Source: Pseudomonas sp. LFM046
Lineage (GTDB): Bacteria; Pseudomonadota; Gammaproteobacteria; Pseudomonadales; Pseudomonadaceae
Direction of reading: 5' to 3'
DNA length: 64,000 nt
Assembly (NCBI RefSeq): GCF_000949385.2
Contig: NZ_JYKO02000001.1
Location: forward strand, 2,256,620 to 2,320,619
Every line of letters begins with the position of its first letter. Position 1 is the first letter of the stretch. The notes beneath the pieces were generated by a model. That model saw only the letters and a program-made list of their open reading frames with translations, did not search any database and had not been told where the DNA came from. The translations under genes were made by a program, and so were the position numbers. Below are positions 56,666-64,000 of this stretch, one piece after another.

Positions 56666-58246
56666 ATGACCGTCATCAGCGGCTTCAACTTCATCGCCGG
56701 TGGCCGCAGCGCCGCCGGCACCCTCACCGTGCAAAGCTTCGACGCCACCACCGGCGAAGCGCTGCCCTACCTGTTCCACCAGGCCACCCAGGCCGAAGTG
56801 GACGCCGCCGCCCGCGCAGCCGAGGCTGCCTATCCGGCGTTCCGCAACCTGCCCGCCAGCCGCCGCGCCGAATTCCTCGACGCCATCGCTGACGAGCTGG
56901 ACGCCCTGGGCGACGACTTCATCGCCACCGTCTGCCGCGAAACCGCACTGCCTACGGCGCGCATCCAGGGTGAGCGTGGCCGCACCAGTGGCCAGATGCG
57001 CCTGTTCGCCACGGTGTTGCGCCGCGGGGACTTCTACGGCGCCCGCATCGACCGCGCCTTGCCCGAGCGCAAGCCCCTGCCGCGCCCGGACCTGCGTCAG
57101 TACCGCATCGGCGTCGGCCCGGTGGCGGTGTTCGGCGCCAGCAACTTCCCCCTGGCTTTCTCCACGGCCGGTGGCGACACCGCCGCCGCCCTGGCTGCCG
57201 GCTGCCCGGTGGTGTTCAAGGCCCACAGCGGCCACATGGCCACCGCTGAGTGGGTGGCCGACGCCATCGTTCGCGCGGCAGAGAAAACCGCCATGCCGGC
57301 AGGCGTGTTCAACATGATCTACGGCGGCGGGGTCGGGGAATGGCTGGTCAAGCATCCGGCCATCCAGGCCGTGGGCTTCACCGGTTCCCTGCGTGGCGGC
57401 CGCGCCCTCTGCGACATGGCCGCCGCGCGTCCGCAACCCATCCCGGTATTCGCCGAGATGAGCAGCATCAACCCCGTCCTGCTGCTGCCCGAAGCCCTCA
57501 AGAGCCGTGGCGAGCAGGTGGCTCAGGAATTGGCCGCCTCGGTGGTGCTGGGGGCAGGGCAGTTCTGTACCAACCCGGGGCTGGTGATCGGCATCCGTTC
57601 GCCGGAGTTCTCCGCATTCCTCGAACGTTTCGCTGCCCTGATGGGCGACCAGCCGGCCCAGACCATGCTCAATGCCGGCGGCCTCACGAGCTATCGCCAG
57701 GGGCTGGAGCACCTGGAGCAACACCCCGGCGTCAGCCACCTGGCCGGGGCGAAACAGGAAGGCAATCAGGCCCGTGCCCAACTGTTCAAGGCCGATGTGA
57801 GCCTGCTGCTGGAAGGGGATGAACTGCTGCAGGAGGAAGTCTTCGGCCCCACCACCGTGGTCGTCGAAGTGGCCGACAAGGCGGAACTGACCCGCGCCCT
57901 GCACAGCCTGCGCGGCCAGCTCACCGCCACCCTGATCGCTGAACCGGCGGACCTCGCCACCTTTGGCGACCTGGCCAGCCTGCTGGAACACAAGGCCGGC
58001 CGCCTGCTGCTCAACGGCTACCCCACAGGCGTGGAAGTCTGCGACGCCATGGTCCACGGCGGCCCGTATCCCGCCACCTCGGATGCCCGTGGTACCTCGG
58101 TCGGAACGCTGGCCATCGACCGATTCCTGCGGCCGGTGTGCTACCAGAACTACCCCGATGCGCTGCTGCCGGATGCCCTGAAGAATGCCAATCCGCTGAG
58201 CATTCAGCGGCTGGTGGACGGGGTGAGTACGAGGGACGCGGTTTAA
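56666..58246 (+). CDS. Aldehyde dehydrogenase, 2,5-dioxovalerate (ketoglutarate semialdehyde) type
   Basis: A 526-residue NADP-type ALDH. GPVAVFGASNFPLAFS and VVFKAHSGHMAT are cofactor-binding blocks, VGFTGSLRGGRAL follows, FAEMSSINPVL holds the catalytic Glu and GAGQFCTNPGLV the catalytic Cys. This signature set is that of alpha-ketoglutarate semialdehyde dehydrogenases, which finish hydroxyproline, glucarate or pentose breakdown. GGGAGACGAGC precedes the ATG. It stands alone, so which pathway it serves is unknown. Confidence 0.9.
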   Translation: MTVISGFNFIAGGRSAAGTLTVQSFDATTGEALPYLFHQATQAEVDAAARAAEAAYPAFRNLPASRRAEFLDAIADELDALGDDFIATVCRETALPTARIQGERGRTSGQMRLFATVLRRGDFYGARIDRALPERKPLPRPDLRQYRIGVGPVAVFGASNFPLAFSTAGGDTAAALAAGCPVVFKAHSGHMATAEWVADAIVRAAEKTAMPAGVFNMIYGGGVGEWLVKHPAIQAVGFTGSLRGGRALCDMAAARPQPIPVFAEMSSINPVLLLPEALKSRGEQVAQELAASVVLGAGQFCTNPGLVIGIRSPEFSAFLERFAALMGDQPAQTMLNAGGLTSYRQGLEHLEQHPGVSHLAGAKQEGNQARAQLFKADVSLLLEGDELLQEEVFGPTTVVVEVADKAELTRALHSLRGQLTATLIAEPADLATFGDLASLLEHKAGRLLLNGYPTGVEVCDAMVHGGPYPATSDARGTSVGTLAIDRFLRPVCYQNYPDALLPDALKNANPLSIQRLVDGVSTRDAV

Positions 58247-58258
58247 GGGCTGAAGTTG

Positions 58259-58309
58259 AAACCTCCATCTCGCTCAGCGCGGGATGCTTGCGCCGGATGG
58301 AGGTTTTTC
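58259..58309 (+). terminator. Terminator after the aldehyde dehydrogenase gene
   Basis: AAACCTCCATC and GATGGAGGTTT are an exact 11-base inverted repeat followed by TTCTTG. The loop is long (about 24 bases), with an inner GC pair. Confidence 0.65.
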
Positions 58310-58388
58310 TTGTTCGTGTTCGGGGGGATCGGCGCGATCGGCAACGTTAAAGACGGCGGCTGATCTGCATTGAAAACGGCCTGCCTGA

Positions 58389-58958
58389 TCAATTGGGATT
58401 GTGTTGCAGTTCCGTCAGATACCGCTTGCCAGCTTCTACATCGTATATGTGGAAGTTGTTCATCATTCGCCCGTACAGATGCAGGCTCACGGCACGCCCT
58501 CGTTCAGCGGGAACGCCCGTAATGTGAATGTGATCGGGGTTCGGCACGAAGCTTGTGACGGCACCTGGCGGCAAAAGAATCATCCCGCCGCGAACCAGAT
58601 CGATGCCTTCATCGCGCGTCCGATCCGGCGACAGGCAGACGTAACTGCGTTCCTCCAGCACGCCCTCGACGATACCCACCACGCCCCAGCTGCCATGGTC
58701 ATGAACAGGCGTCCATTGGCCGGGCATCCACACCAGGGCATAGAGCGACAGGCCGTCATCCTCGGCGCGGTAGATGAGATTGCGCGAGTAATGATTGGGG
58801 TCGCTGCGATAGTGCTGCTCTTCCAGGAAGCCGGGCGCCTTGTCGATGAGGTCCATCATGAGCGGTGCCAGCGCCGCCACGCAGTCGCAAGGTTTCGATT
58901 GCATACGGCTCAGCTCAGTGGCCCGCTCAATAAAGCTGCTCAATACAGAGTTCGGCAC
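58389..58958 (-). CDS. Cupin thiol dioxygenase (cysteine/3-mercaptopropionate type)
   Basis: A 189-residue enzyme using a GTG start at 58958, which has GGAGG ten bases upstream. PVHDHGSWGVVGIVEG contains two of the three iron-binding His, and DHIHITGV the third. The family adds O2 to the sulfur of cysteine or 3-mercaptopropionate to form a sulfinate. It is monocistronic, and a sulfinate-using partner is not adjacent. Choice between the two substrates cannot be made from sequence here. Confidence 0.85.
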   Translation of the reverse strand: MPNSVLSSFIERATELSRMQSKPCDCVAALAPLMMDLIDKAPGFLEEQHYRSDPNHYSRNLIYRAEDDGLSLYALVWMPGQWTPVHDHGSWGVVGIVEGVLEERSYVCLSPDRTRDEGIDLVRGGMILLPPGAVTSFVPNPDHIHITGVPAERGRAVSLHLYGRMMNNFHIYDVEAGKRYLTELQHNPN

Positions 58959-59208
58959 GCGCCATACCCTCCAGTGGTCATGAGTCGTTGAATAAGAGAC
59001 CAGACGTCTACACGCAAGCGCAGCCTGTTTCGAACGCAATGTGAAGCAATGACGGACTTTTGATAGCTCGGCTCGGCCCGGCTATGAATGGGAGGGCCGC
59101 CGTCTGTTATTCGACGAAAATCAATGTAGTAGATTTTCTGGCCCCACTCAGAACAAGGGGCAGCTTCATGTTCTGCCCCGCTTACCAGTCCCTCTCCCGC
59201 GCCCACCG

Positions 59209-59290
59209 TAGGGTGGAAATCGCTTTTCATTTCCACCGTTCCTGCCATGCGATACACCGATGGTGGACCGATGAAGCGTGGTCCACCTTA
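59209..59290. repeat. Paired intergenic hairpins (GGTGGAC type), second copy
   Basis: AGGGTGGAAAT-CGCTTTTC-ATTTCCACCGT, then TGGTGGACC-GATGAAGCGT-GGTCCACC, the same order and nearly the same loops as at 32219-32298. The remaining sequence from 58959 to 59208 contains only the dioxygenase promoter region. Confidence 0.72.
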
Positions 59291-59318
59291 CGAGCTGAAC
59301 GCGCTTTCGGTGTGGCTG

Positions 59319-61112
59319 TCAGCGTTCCAGCACATAGGTGCCGGGGGCGGGGCACAGGGGCGGGAACTTGCGTGAGCCCAGCTTCTTCGGCGCCGGCAGG
59401 CTGTCCCCGGAGCGTTGCTGAATCCACTCGCGCCAATGGGGCCACCAGCTGCCTTGCTGGCGCTCGCCGGCGTTCTGCAGCCAGGTTTCCGGGTCTTCGG
59501 CGGCAGCAGGCGCTGCGTAGAAGAAGGACTTCGGATTGCCGGGCGGGTTGACCAGGCTCTGCAGGTGGCCGGCGTTGGACAGCACATAGGTGGTGTCCTC
59601 GCCGAACAGGCGGGCGGTGCCGTAGCAGCCCTGCCAGGGCGTGATGTGGTCGGTGGTGCCGCCGATGACGTAGGCGCCGACTTTTACCTGGGTCATGTCG
59701 ATCGTCTCGCCGGCGATCTCCATGGTGCCCGGGTTGCTGTAGGGGTTCAGCTGGACCAGGTCGAGGTAGTCGGCATGCAGCTGGGCCGGCAGACGGGTGG
59801 TGTCGTTGTTCCAGGCCAGGATGTCGAATGCCGGCGGCTTGTTGCCCAGCAGGTAGTTGTTGACCCAGTAATTCCAGATCAGGTCGTTGGGGCGCATCCA
59901 GGCGAACATGCGCGCCATGTCCTGGCCGCTCAGCACGCCCTTGCGCCGCGAGCTGGCCTTGGCGGCGCGCAGGGCGGACGGGGTGGTGAAGAGGCCGAGG
60001 GTGGTGTCGTCCAGTGCCGAGGGCATGTCGAGTACGCACACGGCCCAGCTGGTGTTGGCGACCTTGTGGCCTTCGCCACGTGCCGCCAGCCAGCCGAGGT
60101 ACGCCGCCAGGGTGATGCCGCCCGAGCAGGAGCCCCACATGTTCACGTCCGGGCTGCCGGTGATCTTGCATGCCACATCCACGGCCTGGTCGAGGCACAG
60201 GGCGTAGTCGGAGAGGCCCCAGTCGCGATGTTCGGCGGTGGGGTTGCGCCAACTGATGACGAACAGGTTCACGCCGCTGTCCTGAATCCACTTGATCAGG
60301 CTTTTTTCCGGCGACAGGTCGATGGCGTAGTACTTGTTGATCTGCGGCGGCGACATCACCAGCGGACGTGCATGGACGTTCTCGGTGGTCGGTGCGAACT
60401 GCAGCAGCTCGAACATCTCATTGCGGAAGACCACCTCGCCCTTGGCGGCGGCGATGTTCTCTCCCACCTTGAACGGCGTGCTGTCGACCTGCGCCGGGAG
60501 GCCACGGTTGTTGACCAGGTCGTGGGTGAACTGGCGAATGCCCCGGGCCAGGCTCATGCCGCCCGTGTCCACCAGTTTGCGCAGCGCCACCGGGTTGGTC
60601 AGCGGCAAGTTGCTGGGTGCCACCGCATCGGCCAGGAGCGACGCGACGAACTGGGCCCGGCTCTTTTCGAGGGGCGCGAGATCGGTGGACTCGATGAAAC
60701 GGGTGAATTCGCTCTGGCCCGCCAAGTAGCTCTGCAGCAGGGCGCGCAACAGGAAATTGGATTGCCAGGCCGGATCGGCGAAGCGCTTGTCCTTCGGGTC
60801 CGGCGCGATTTCGGAGTTGCCCCGGACGATGGAGCCCAGCGATTTCAGGTAGCCGCCGAGGTGATAGCCGGCCTTGAGCGGTGACTTGCCCACGGCCTTC
60901 AGCAGGTAGCCGGCGGAGCTGGCCAGGTCGGCGGGGCGCACGCTGACCAGCGGGTTGCCGGCGAGGGTCTGGTTGGACGCAGTGCCAATCAGTTCGTGCT
61001 GGGGGGAATCACTCGCCGGATCGTCGTTTTTGCTGCGGCGGCGGGGCTTGGCGGCTGACGGGCGTCGCTTGGCGGTTGATGCGGTCTGGGGCGTACTGGG
61101 GGAAATGCTCAT
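59319..61112 (-). CDS. phaC: Class II poly(3-hydroxyalkanoate) synthase, orphan copy
   Basis: A 597-residue PHA polymerase for medium-chain hydroxyacyl-CoA. The lipase-like box is GSCSGG (Cys329), with the catalytic Asp in TTDHITPW and His in SNAGHLQSL; AWMRPNDLIWNYWVNNYLLGN is a class II hallmark. Starting at the ATG at 61112, the N-terminus carries an extra ~40-residue Ser/Lys/Arg-rich stretch (AKRRPSAAKPRRRSKN). The usual neighbours phaZ, phaD, phaF and phaI are absent, so this is an additional synthase outside the main pha cluster. Confidence 0.9.
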   Translation of the reverse strand: MSISPSTPQTASTAKRRPSAAKPRRRSKNDDPASDSPQHELIGTASNQTLAGNPLVSVRPADLASSAGYLLKAVGKSPLKAGYHLGGYLKSLGSIVRGNSEIAPDPKDKRFADPAWQSNFLLRALLQSYLAGQSEFTRFIESTDLAPLEKSRAQFVASLLADAVAPSNLPLTNPVALRKLVDTGGMSLARGIRQFTHDLVNNRGLPAQVDSTPFKVGENIAAAKGEVVFRNEMFELLQFAPTTENVHARPLVMSPPQINKYYAIDLSPEKSLIKWIQDSGVNLFVISWRNPTAEHRDWGLSDYALCLDQAVDVACKITGSPDVNMWGSCSGGITLAAYLGWLAARGEGHKVANTSWAVCVLDMPSALDDTTLGLFTTPSALRAAKASSRRKGVLSGQDMARMFAWMRPNDLIWNYWVNNYLLGNKPPAFDILAWNNDTTRLPAQLHADYLDLVQLNPYSNPGTMEIAGETIDMTQVKVGAYVIGGTTDHITPWQGCYGTARLFGEDTTYVLSNAGHLQSLVNPPGNPKSFFYAAPAAAEDPETWLQNAGERQQGSWWPHWREWIQQRSGDSLPAPKKLGSRKFPPLCPAPGTYVLER

Positions 61113-61639
61113 TGCGACACTCTTTGTTTTTCTTGGAAGCGTTTCATGAAGGGGCGCAGGCCGTTCACTCCCCACCCACCCTCTGCGGGAATGTGGCGTT
61201 GAGCACCTGCAGGCGTTTCATTCGAGCAAGGCCAATCAGAGACGGAGAGGTCGTGGCTCCCCGTCCCTGATTCGGACCCCGTGCCAGGGGACACAGCATC
61301 CGAGCCCCGACCTGATCAACGAGGCTGACACTTGCCCATCGGGACCATGGTTCTAGTCCGTGATGAATCGTCAGCGACTGTAGGCCTCATGTCGGCCGGA
61401 CACCTTTCATCTAGTGACAGCGGATTTTCATTTCATGACATCGACCGCGTTTGCCGACGTGGGACCGCTGACCGGTCATGTGAAGAACGGCCGAACGCCG
61501 TGGGGCCCCGGTTTCTCGCCTGGGGCGAAACGGGGCTGCGCGACGCTTTGAGTTGGAGGTGGGGCGTGCGGGGGAGGGGCCGATGGTGTCGGCGCGATCT
61601 CAATCGTGAGGCAGACCTCAGGTCCGCCCCAGGCAGGAG
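61113..61639. other. Gene-free region upstream of the PHA synthase
   Basis: I see no convincing gene on either strand. The part nearest 61113 must carry the phaC promoter, but no specific motif stands out. Short plus-strand frames here lack ribosome sites and recognisable products. Confidence 0.4.
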
Positions 61640-61659
61640 AGGGCAACCGGGTTGCCCTT
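61640..61659 (-). terminator. Hairpin after the UvrD-like helicase gene
   Basis: AGGGCAACC-CG-GGTTGCCCT type stem (9 bp), 37 bases past the helicase stop codon. Confidence 0.55.
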
Positions 61660-61696
61660 GGTCATGCACGTCATCCCGGCAGGCTGGCGATCCGCC

Positions 61697-63634
61697 TCAA
61701 CCGCGGCTGGCCAGCACCTGGACCGCTCCCTGCACCTTGTTCGTGTACCAGATGACCCGGCTCACGCCCCGGGTGATGGCCACGTAGGCCAGGCGCAGGG
61801 TTTCGTCCTGCATGGCCTGGTCGTAGCTGTTGCGGAAGAAGCCCGAGTGGGCGTAGAGGGCGTTGCGCAGGGGGTGTTTTTCCGGCGGGACACAGTCGTC
61901 GACGATGATCGCCACTTCCCCTTGCAGGCCCTTGGCGCGGTGGATGCTGTACGTCTTCACCGGCAGTGTCGGGTCGAGCTGCGCCTGGATCTGCTTGAGC
62001 GGTTCGTTGCGCCGGCTGAGCACCAGCACCGGATTGCGGTCGGCGTTGGGGCGGTTGGCGACGTGGGCGCACTGCTCCTGGATGTCCTTCACCAGCTCTG
62101 GCATTCGTGCCTTGAGGTCGAAGCGGGTCACCAGCCTGGCGCCGTGGTCACCGGGTTGCGTGGCCTTGAACGCCTTGCTCGTCTTGGCCTGCTTGAAGGC
62201 CACGCCCTCCAGCACTTTCTCGCCATCCCTCAGGATCGGCTCGATGGAGCGGTAGTTGGTTTCCAGCATCAGCACGGTGCTTTTCTTCGTTTTGCCCTTG
62301 CTGGGGAAGTGCTTGTCGAAGTCCATGAACAGCTCCGGCGAACTGCCGCGCCAGCCGTAGATGGATTGCCAGTCGTCTCCGATGGCCATCAGGCTCACCG
62401 CCTCGCCCTTGCGCGCCAGGGCTCGGTGCAGGGCCTGCAGCCACTGGACGATCTGCGGGCAGATGTCCTGGAACTCGTCGATCAGCAGGTGGCAGTAGGG
62501 CAACAGGGCGTCGGTGGAGACGCCGTCGCCCTTGGCCAGCCGCTCGCCCAGACGCTGGAAGGCGGCGTTGAAGGTCATCAGCCCCTGCTGTTGCAGCAGC
62601 GCCTCGACGTGTTTCCAGAACTGCACCAGGGCTTCGACGAAGCTGCGCTCCCGCGCCGAGCAGGCAAGGTCGCGGGGCTTCAGGCGGTCGAGGCGGATGC
62701 CGATGCTTTCCATGAACCCGGCTTGCACATAGAAGGCTTCGTACAGCGGTAGCGGGGTGAACTCGCCGGCCAGCTTGAAGCCATCCAGGGGCGCCTTGGG
62801 AATGCGCGGGGGCTGCCCGTCGGCGGGAGCGGGCAGGGGCGGCAGGTCCAGCAGGCTGTGGACGCCCTCGCGGAAGTCCGCGTCCGCTTCGTAGCACGCC
62901 TGGTAGGCCTGTTGCAGCAGTCGCTGCTGGGCTGGGCGCAGGCGCCCGGCCAGCAGTGGGTTGTCCAGTTCCCCGGCGCTGGCGTCGTCCAGTTGCTCAA
63001 ACCAGCGGGGATTGCCCAGCAGGTCCTTGGCCAGGGTGCCCATGGCCGAATGGAAGGTGCGCACGCACTGGCGCGCCTGGGCGGCGTCGAAGGGGAACTG
63101 CCAGAAAGCGAGCACCTTCAGCAGCTGTTCCCGCAACTGGGCGCAGGAGGCATTGGTGAAGGAAATGACGGTGAGACGCTCTGGCGCCACGTTCATGTGG
63201 CAGAGCATGAACACCACCCGCAGCACCAGGGTGGTGGACTTGCCAGAGCCGGCGCCGGCGAAGATGCGGGTCAGCGGAGCGCGGCCGAGGATCATCGCCC
63301 ACTGCTCATCGGACGGCGCACCCACCACGCCGGCGCTCACCGCCTGGGCCACGCGCTCGCGCATGGCCTGCTCCTGGGCTTCGGTCACCTTCAGCCGCGC
63401 GCCGGGGTAGATGCCTTCGGGTTCTGCTTTGGCGGGCTTGGCGGGGCCATCGCCCGGAGTTTTCTTGGTCTTGGGCCTGGTGGACGTCGTCGCGGCCTTC
63501 TTCGCCCTTGGCTTGGGCTTGCGCAGCTGCGCGGCGGCTTCGCTCTCGGCGCGCAGATACTCGGTGGTGCGAGGGAAGTAACGCGCCAGGGCACCTGACA
63601 GCAGCGCCTTGTAGCGTCGAACGGCAGACAGCAT
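61697..63634 (-). CDS. UvrD/Rep-family superfamily 1 DNA helicase
   Basis: A 645-residue ATP-dependent helicase. Walker A is FAGAGSGKSTTL, motif Ia lies in VISFTNASCAQLREQL, Walker B is LLIDEFQD, and the late motifs include TYSIHRAKGLQGEVAIIV and LAYVAITRG. The first ~80 residues are basic and low-complexity, an extension not found in UvrD itself. I start at the ATG at 63634, preceded by AGGGAT. Probably a DNA repair or recombination helicase; partners are not evident. Confidence 0.9.
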   Translation of the reverse strand: MLSAVRRYKALLSGALARYFPRTTEYLRAESEAAAQLRKPKPRAKKAATTSTRPKTKKTPGDGPAKPAKAEPEGIYPGARLKVTEAQEQAMRERVAQAVSAGVVGAPSDEQWAMILGRAPLTRIFAGAGSGKSTTLVLRVVFMLCHMNVAPERLTVISFTNASCAQLREQLLKVLAFWQFPFDAAQARQCVRTFHSAMGTLAKDLLGNPRWFEQLDDASAGELDNPLLAGRLRPAQQRLLQQAYQACYEADADFREGVHSLLDLPPLPAPADGQPPRIPKAPLDGFKLAGEFTPLPLYEAFYVQAGFMESIGIRLDRLKPRDLACSARERSFVEALVQFWKHVEALLQQQGLMTFNAAFQRLGERLAKGDGVSTDALLPYCHLLIDEFQDICPQIVQWLQALHRALARKGEAVSLMAIGDDWQSIYGWRGSSPELFMDFDKHFPSKGKTKKSTVLMLETNYRSIEPILRDGEKVLEGVAFKQAKTSKAFKATQPGDHGARLVTRFDLKARMPELVKDIQEQCAHVANRPNADRNPVLVLSRRNEPLKQIQAQLDPTLPVKTYSIHRAKGLQGEVAIIVDDCVPPEKHPLRNALYAHSGFFRNSYDQAMQDETLRLAYVAITRGVSRVIWYTNKVQGAVQVLASRG

Positions 63635-63729
63635 GGAAATATCCCTGTGACCACGGCAAAGCGCGGAATCATAAGCGCTTTTGCGCGAAGACAGGATGGT
63701 GGCGGATTGGTGCCAGGCGGGCGTCCGGC

Positions 63730-64000
63730 TCAGGCCGGCGCGTGCTGCTGCCACCACCGGTGGATGGCGTTGGCCAGGGCCTCGACTGACTGGGTGCCGT
63801 CGAGGATCAGGGTCAGGGGCTCGTCCACAGGCGGTTCCAGGTCGGCGAACTGGCTGTCCAGCAGGCTGGACGGCATGAAGTGCCCGCGGCGCCGGGCCAT
63901 CCGCTCGGCGGCGGCTTCCGGGGAGAGTTGCAGGTAGGCGAAACCCAGCGCGGGAATGGCTTCCCGCAGGCCGTCCCGGTAGCAGCGCTTGAGGGCCGAG
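63730..64000 (-). CDS. gntK: Gluconokinase, C-terminal part (runs off the window)
   Basis: The last 90 codons of a small thermoresistant-type gluconokinase, which phosphorylates gluconate to 6-phosphogluconate. The frame reads SALKRCYRDGLRE at the edge, then FAYLQLSPEAAAERMARRRGHFMPSSLLDSQFADLE, the diagnostic block, and ends in HRWWQQHAPA. The P-loop lies beyond 64000. Partial only because of the window edge. Confidence 0.92.
   Translation of the reverse strand, partial: SALKRCYRDGLREAIPALGFAYLQLSPEAAAERMARRRGHFMPSSLLDSQFADLEPPVDEPLTLILDGTQSVEALANAIHRWWQQHAPA

Noticed and set aside
59415-60884. A 489-codon plus-strand frame opposite the PHA synthase
   Set aside because: Antisense shadow of an intact class II PhaC; no domain is seen in the plus-strand product.

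Overview
The window is high-GC gammaproteobacterial chromosome, almost certainly Pseudomonas sensu lato. Genus-typical genes include earP with an EF-P carrying Arg32, cstA followed by a DUF466 gene and a CobW-type GTPase, a class II PHA synthase, a plant-type DAHP synthase, DNA polymerase II, and gluconokinase at the right edge. Several families of short Pseudomonas-style intergenic palindromes are scattered between genes. I see no tRNA, rRNA, CRISPR array, complete insertion sequence or prophage.

Region 1 (about 0.16-12.9 kb) is a catabolic block entirely on the minus strand. Reading in transcription order it holds a phytanoyl-CoA-dioxygenase-like enzyme with a Rid-family and an EthD-like protein; a TetR regulator; a lone PotD/PotF-type periplasmic binding protein; a Tat-exported flavin amine oxidase with a di-haem cytochrome c; and a Baeyer-Villiger monooxygenase, acyl-CoA ligase, esterase and GMC alcohol oxidoreductase. 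Four upstream regions carry a recurrent element, best seen as CATAAC-N4-GTTATG, which I propose as the operator of the local TetR protein. Together the genes read as a route amine -> ketone -> ester -> acid plus alcohol -> acyl-CoA. The substrate is unknown.

Region 2 (13-35.5 kb) is mostly housekeeping and accessory: a DUF882 peptidase-like protein, a tiny lipoprotein, an XRE regulator, a chemoreceptor, earP-efp, a secreted esterase apparently under an OhrR-type regulator (three identical operator copies), two LysR genes, two small-molecule exporters or membrane proteins, a YcaQ-type glycosylase, DAHP synthase, a chimeric pseudogene, a spermidine-synthase-like gene, cstA-DUF466-CobW, and a Cache histidine kinase/NarL-type regulator pair that may control cstA.

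Region 3 (35.5-45.3 kb) is a type VI secretion locus, tssB-tssC-tssK-tssL-[tssM remnant]-[tssF 5'-truncated]-tssG-tssJ-tssE-tssA/ompA. An apparent internal deletion joins the start of a TssM-like gene to the middle of tssF. The locus has no hcp, clpV or vgrG, and a conspicuously AT-rich leader precedes it.

Region 4 (45.4-64 kb) holds polB, a ZapB-like/ZapA-like pair, a PLD-like protein with an altered HKD motif, a GNAT, a LysR next to a YeeE/YedE transporter, a PuuD-type amidotransferase, a DUF1615 lipoprotein, a ChaC-like protein, a LysR divergent from a ketoglutarate-semialdehyde-type dehydrogenase, a thiol dioxygenase, an orphan class II PHA synthase, a UvrD-like helicase, and the 3' part of gntK. 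Assignments are from motif and family recognition only; no database search was run.
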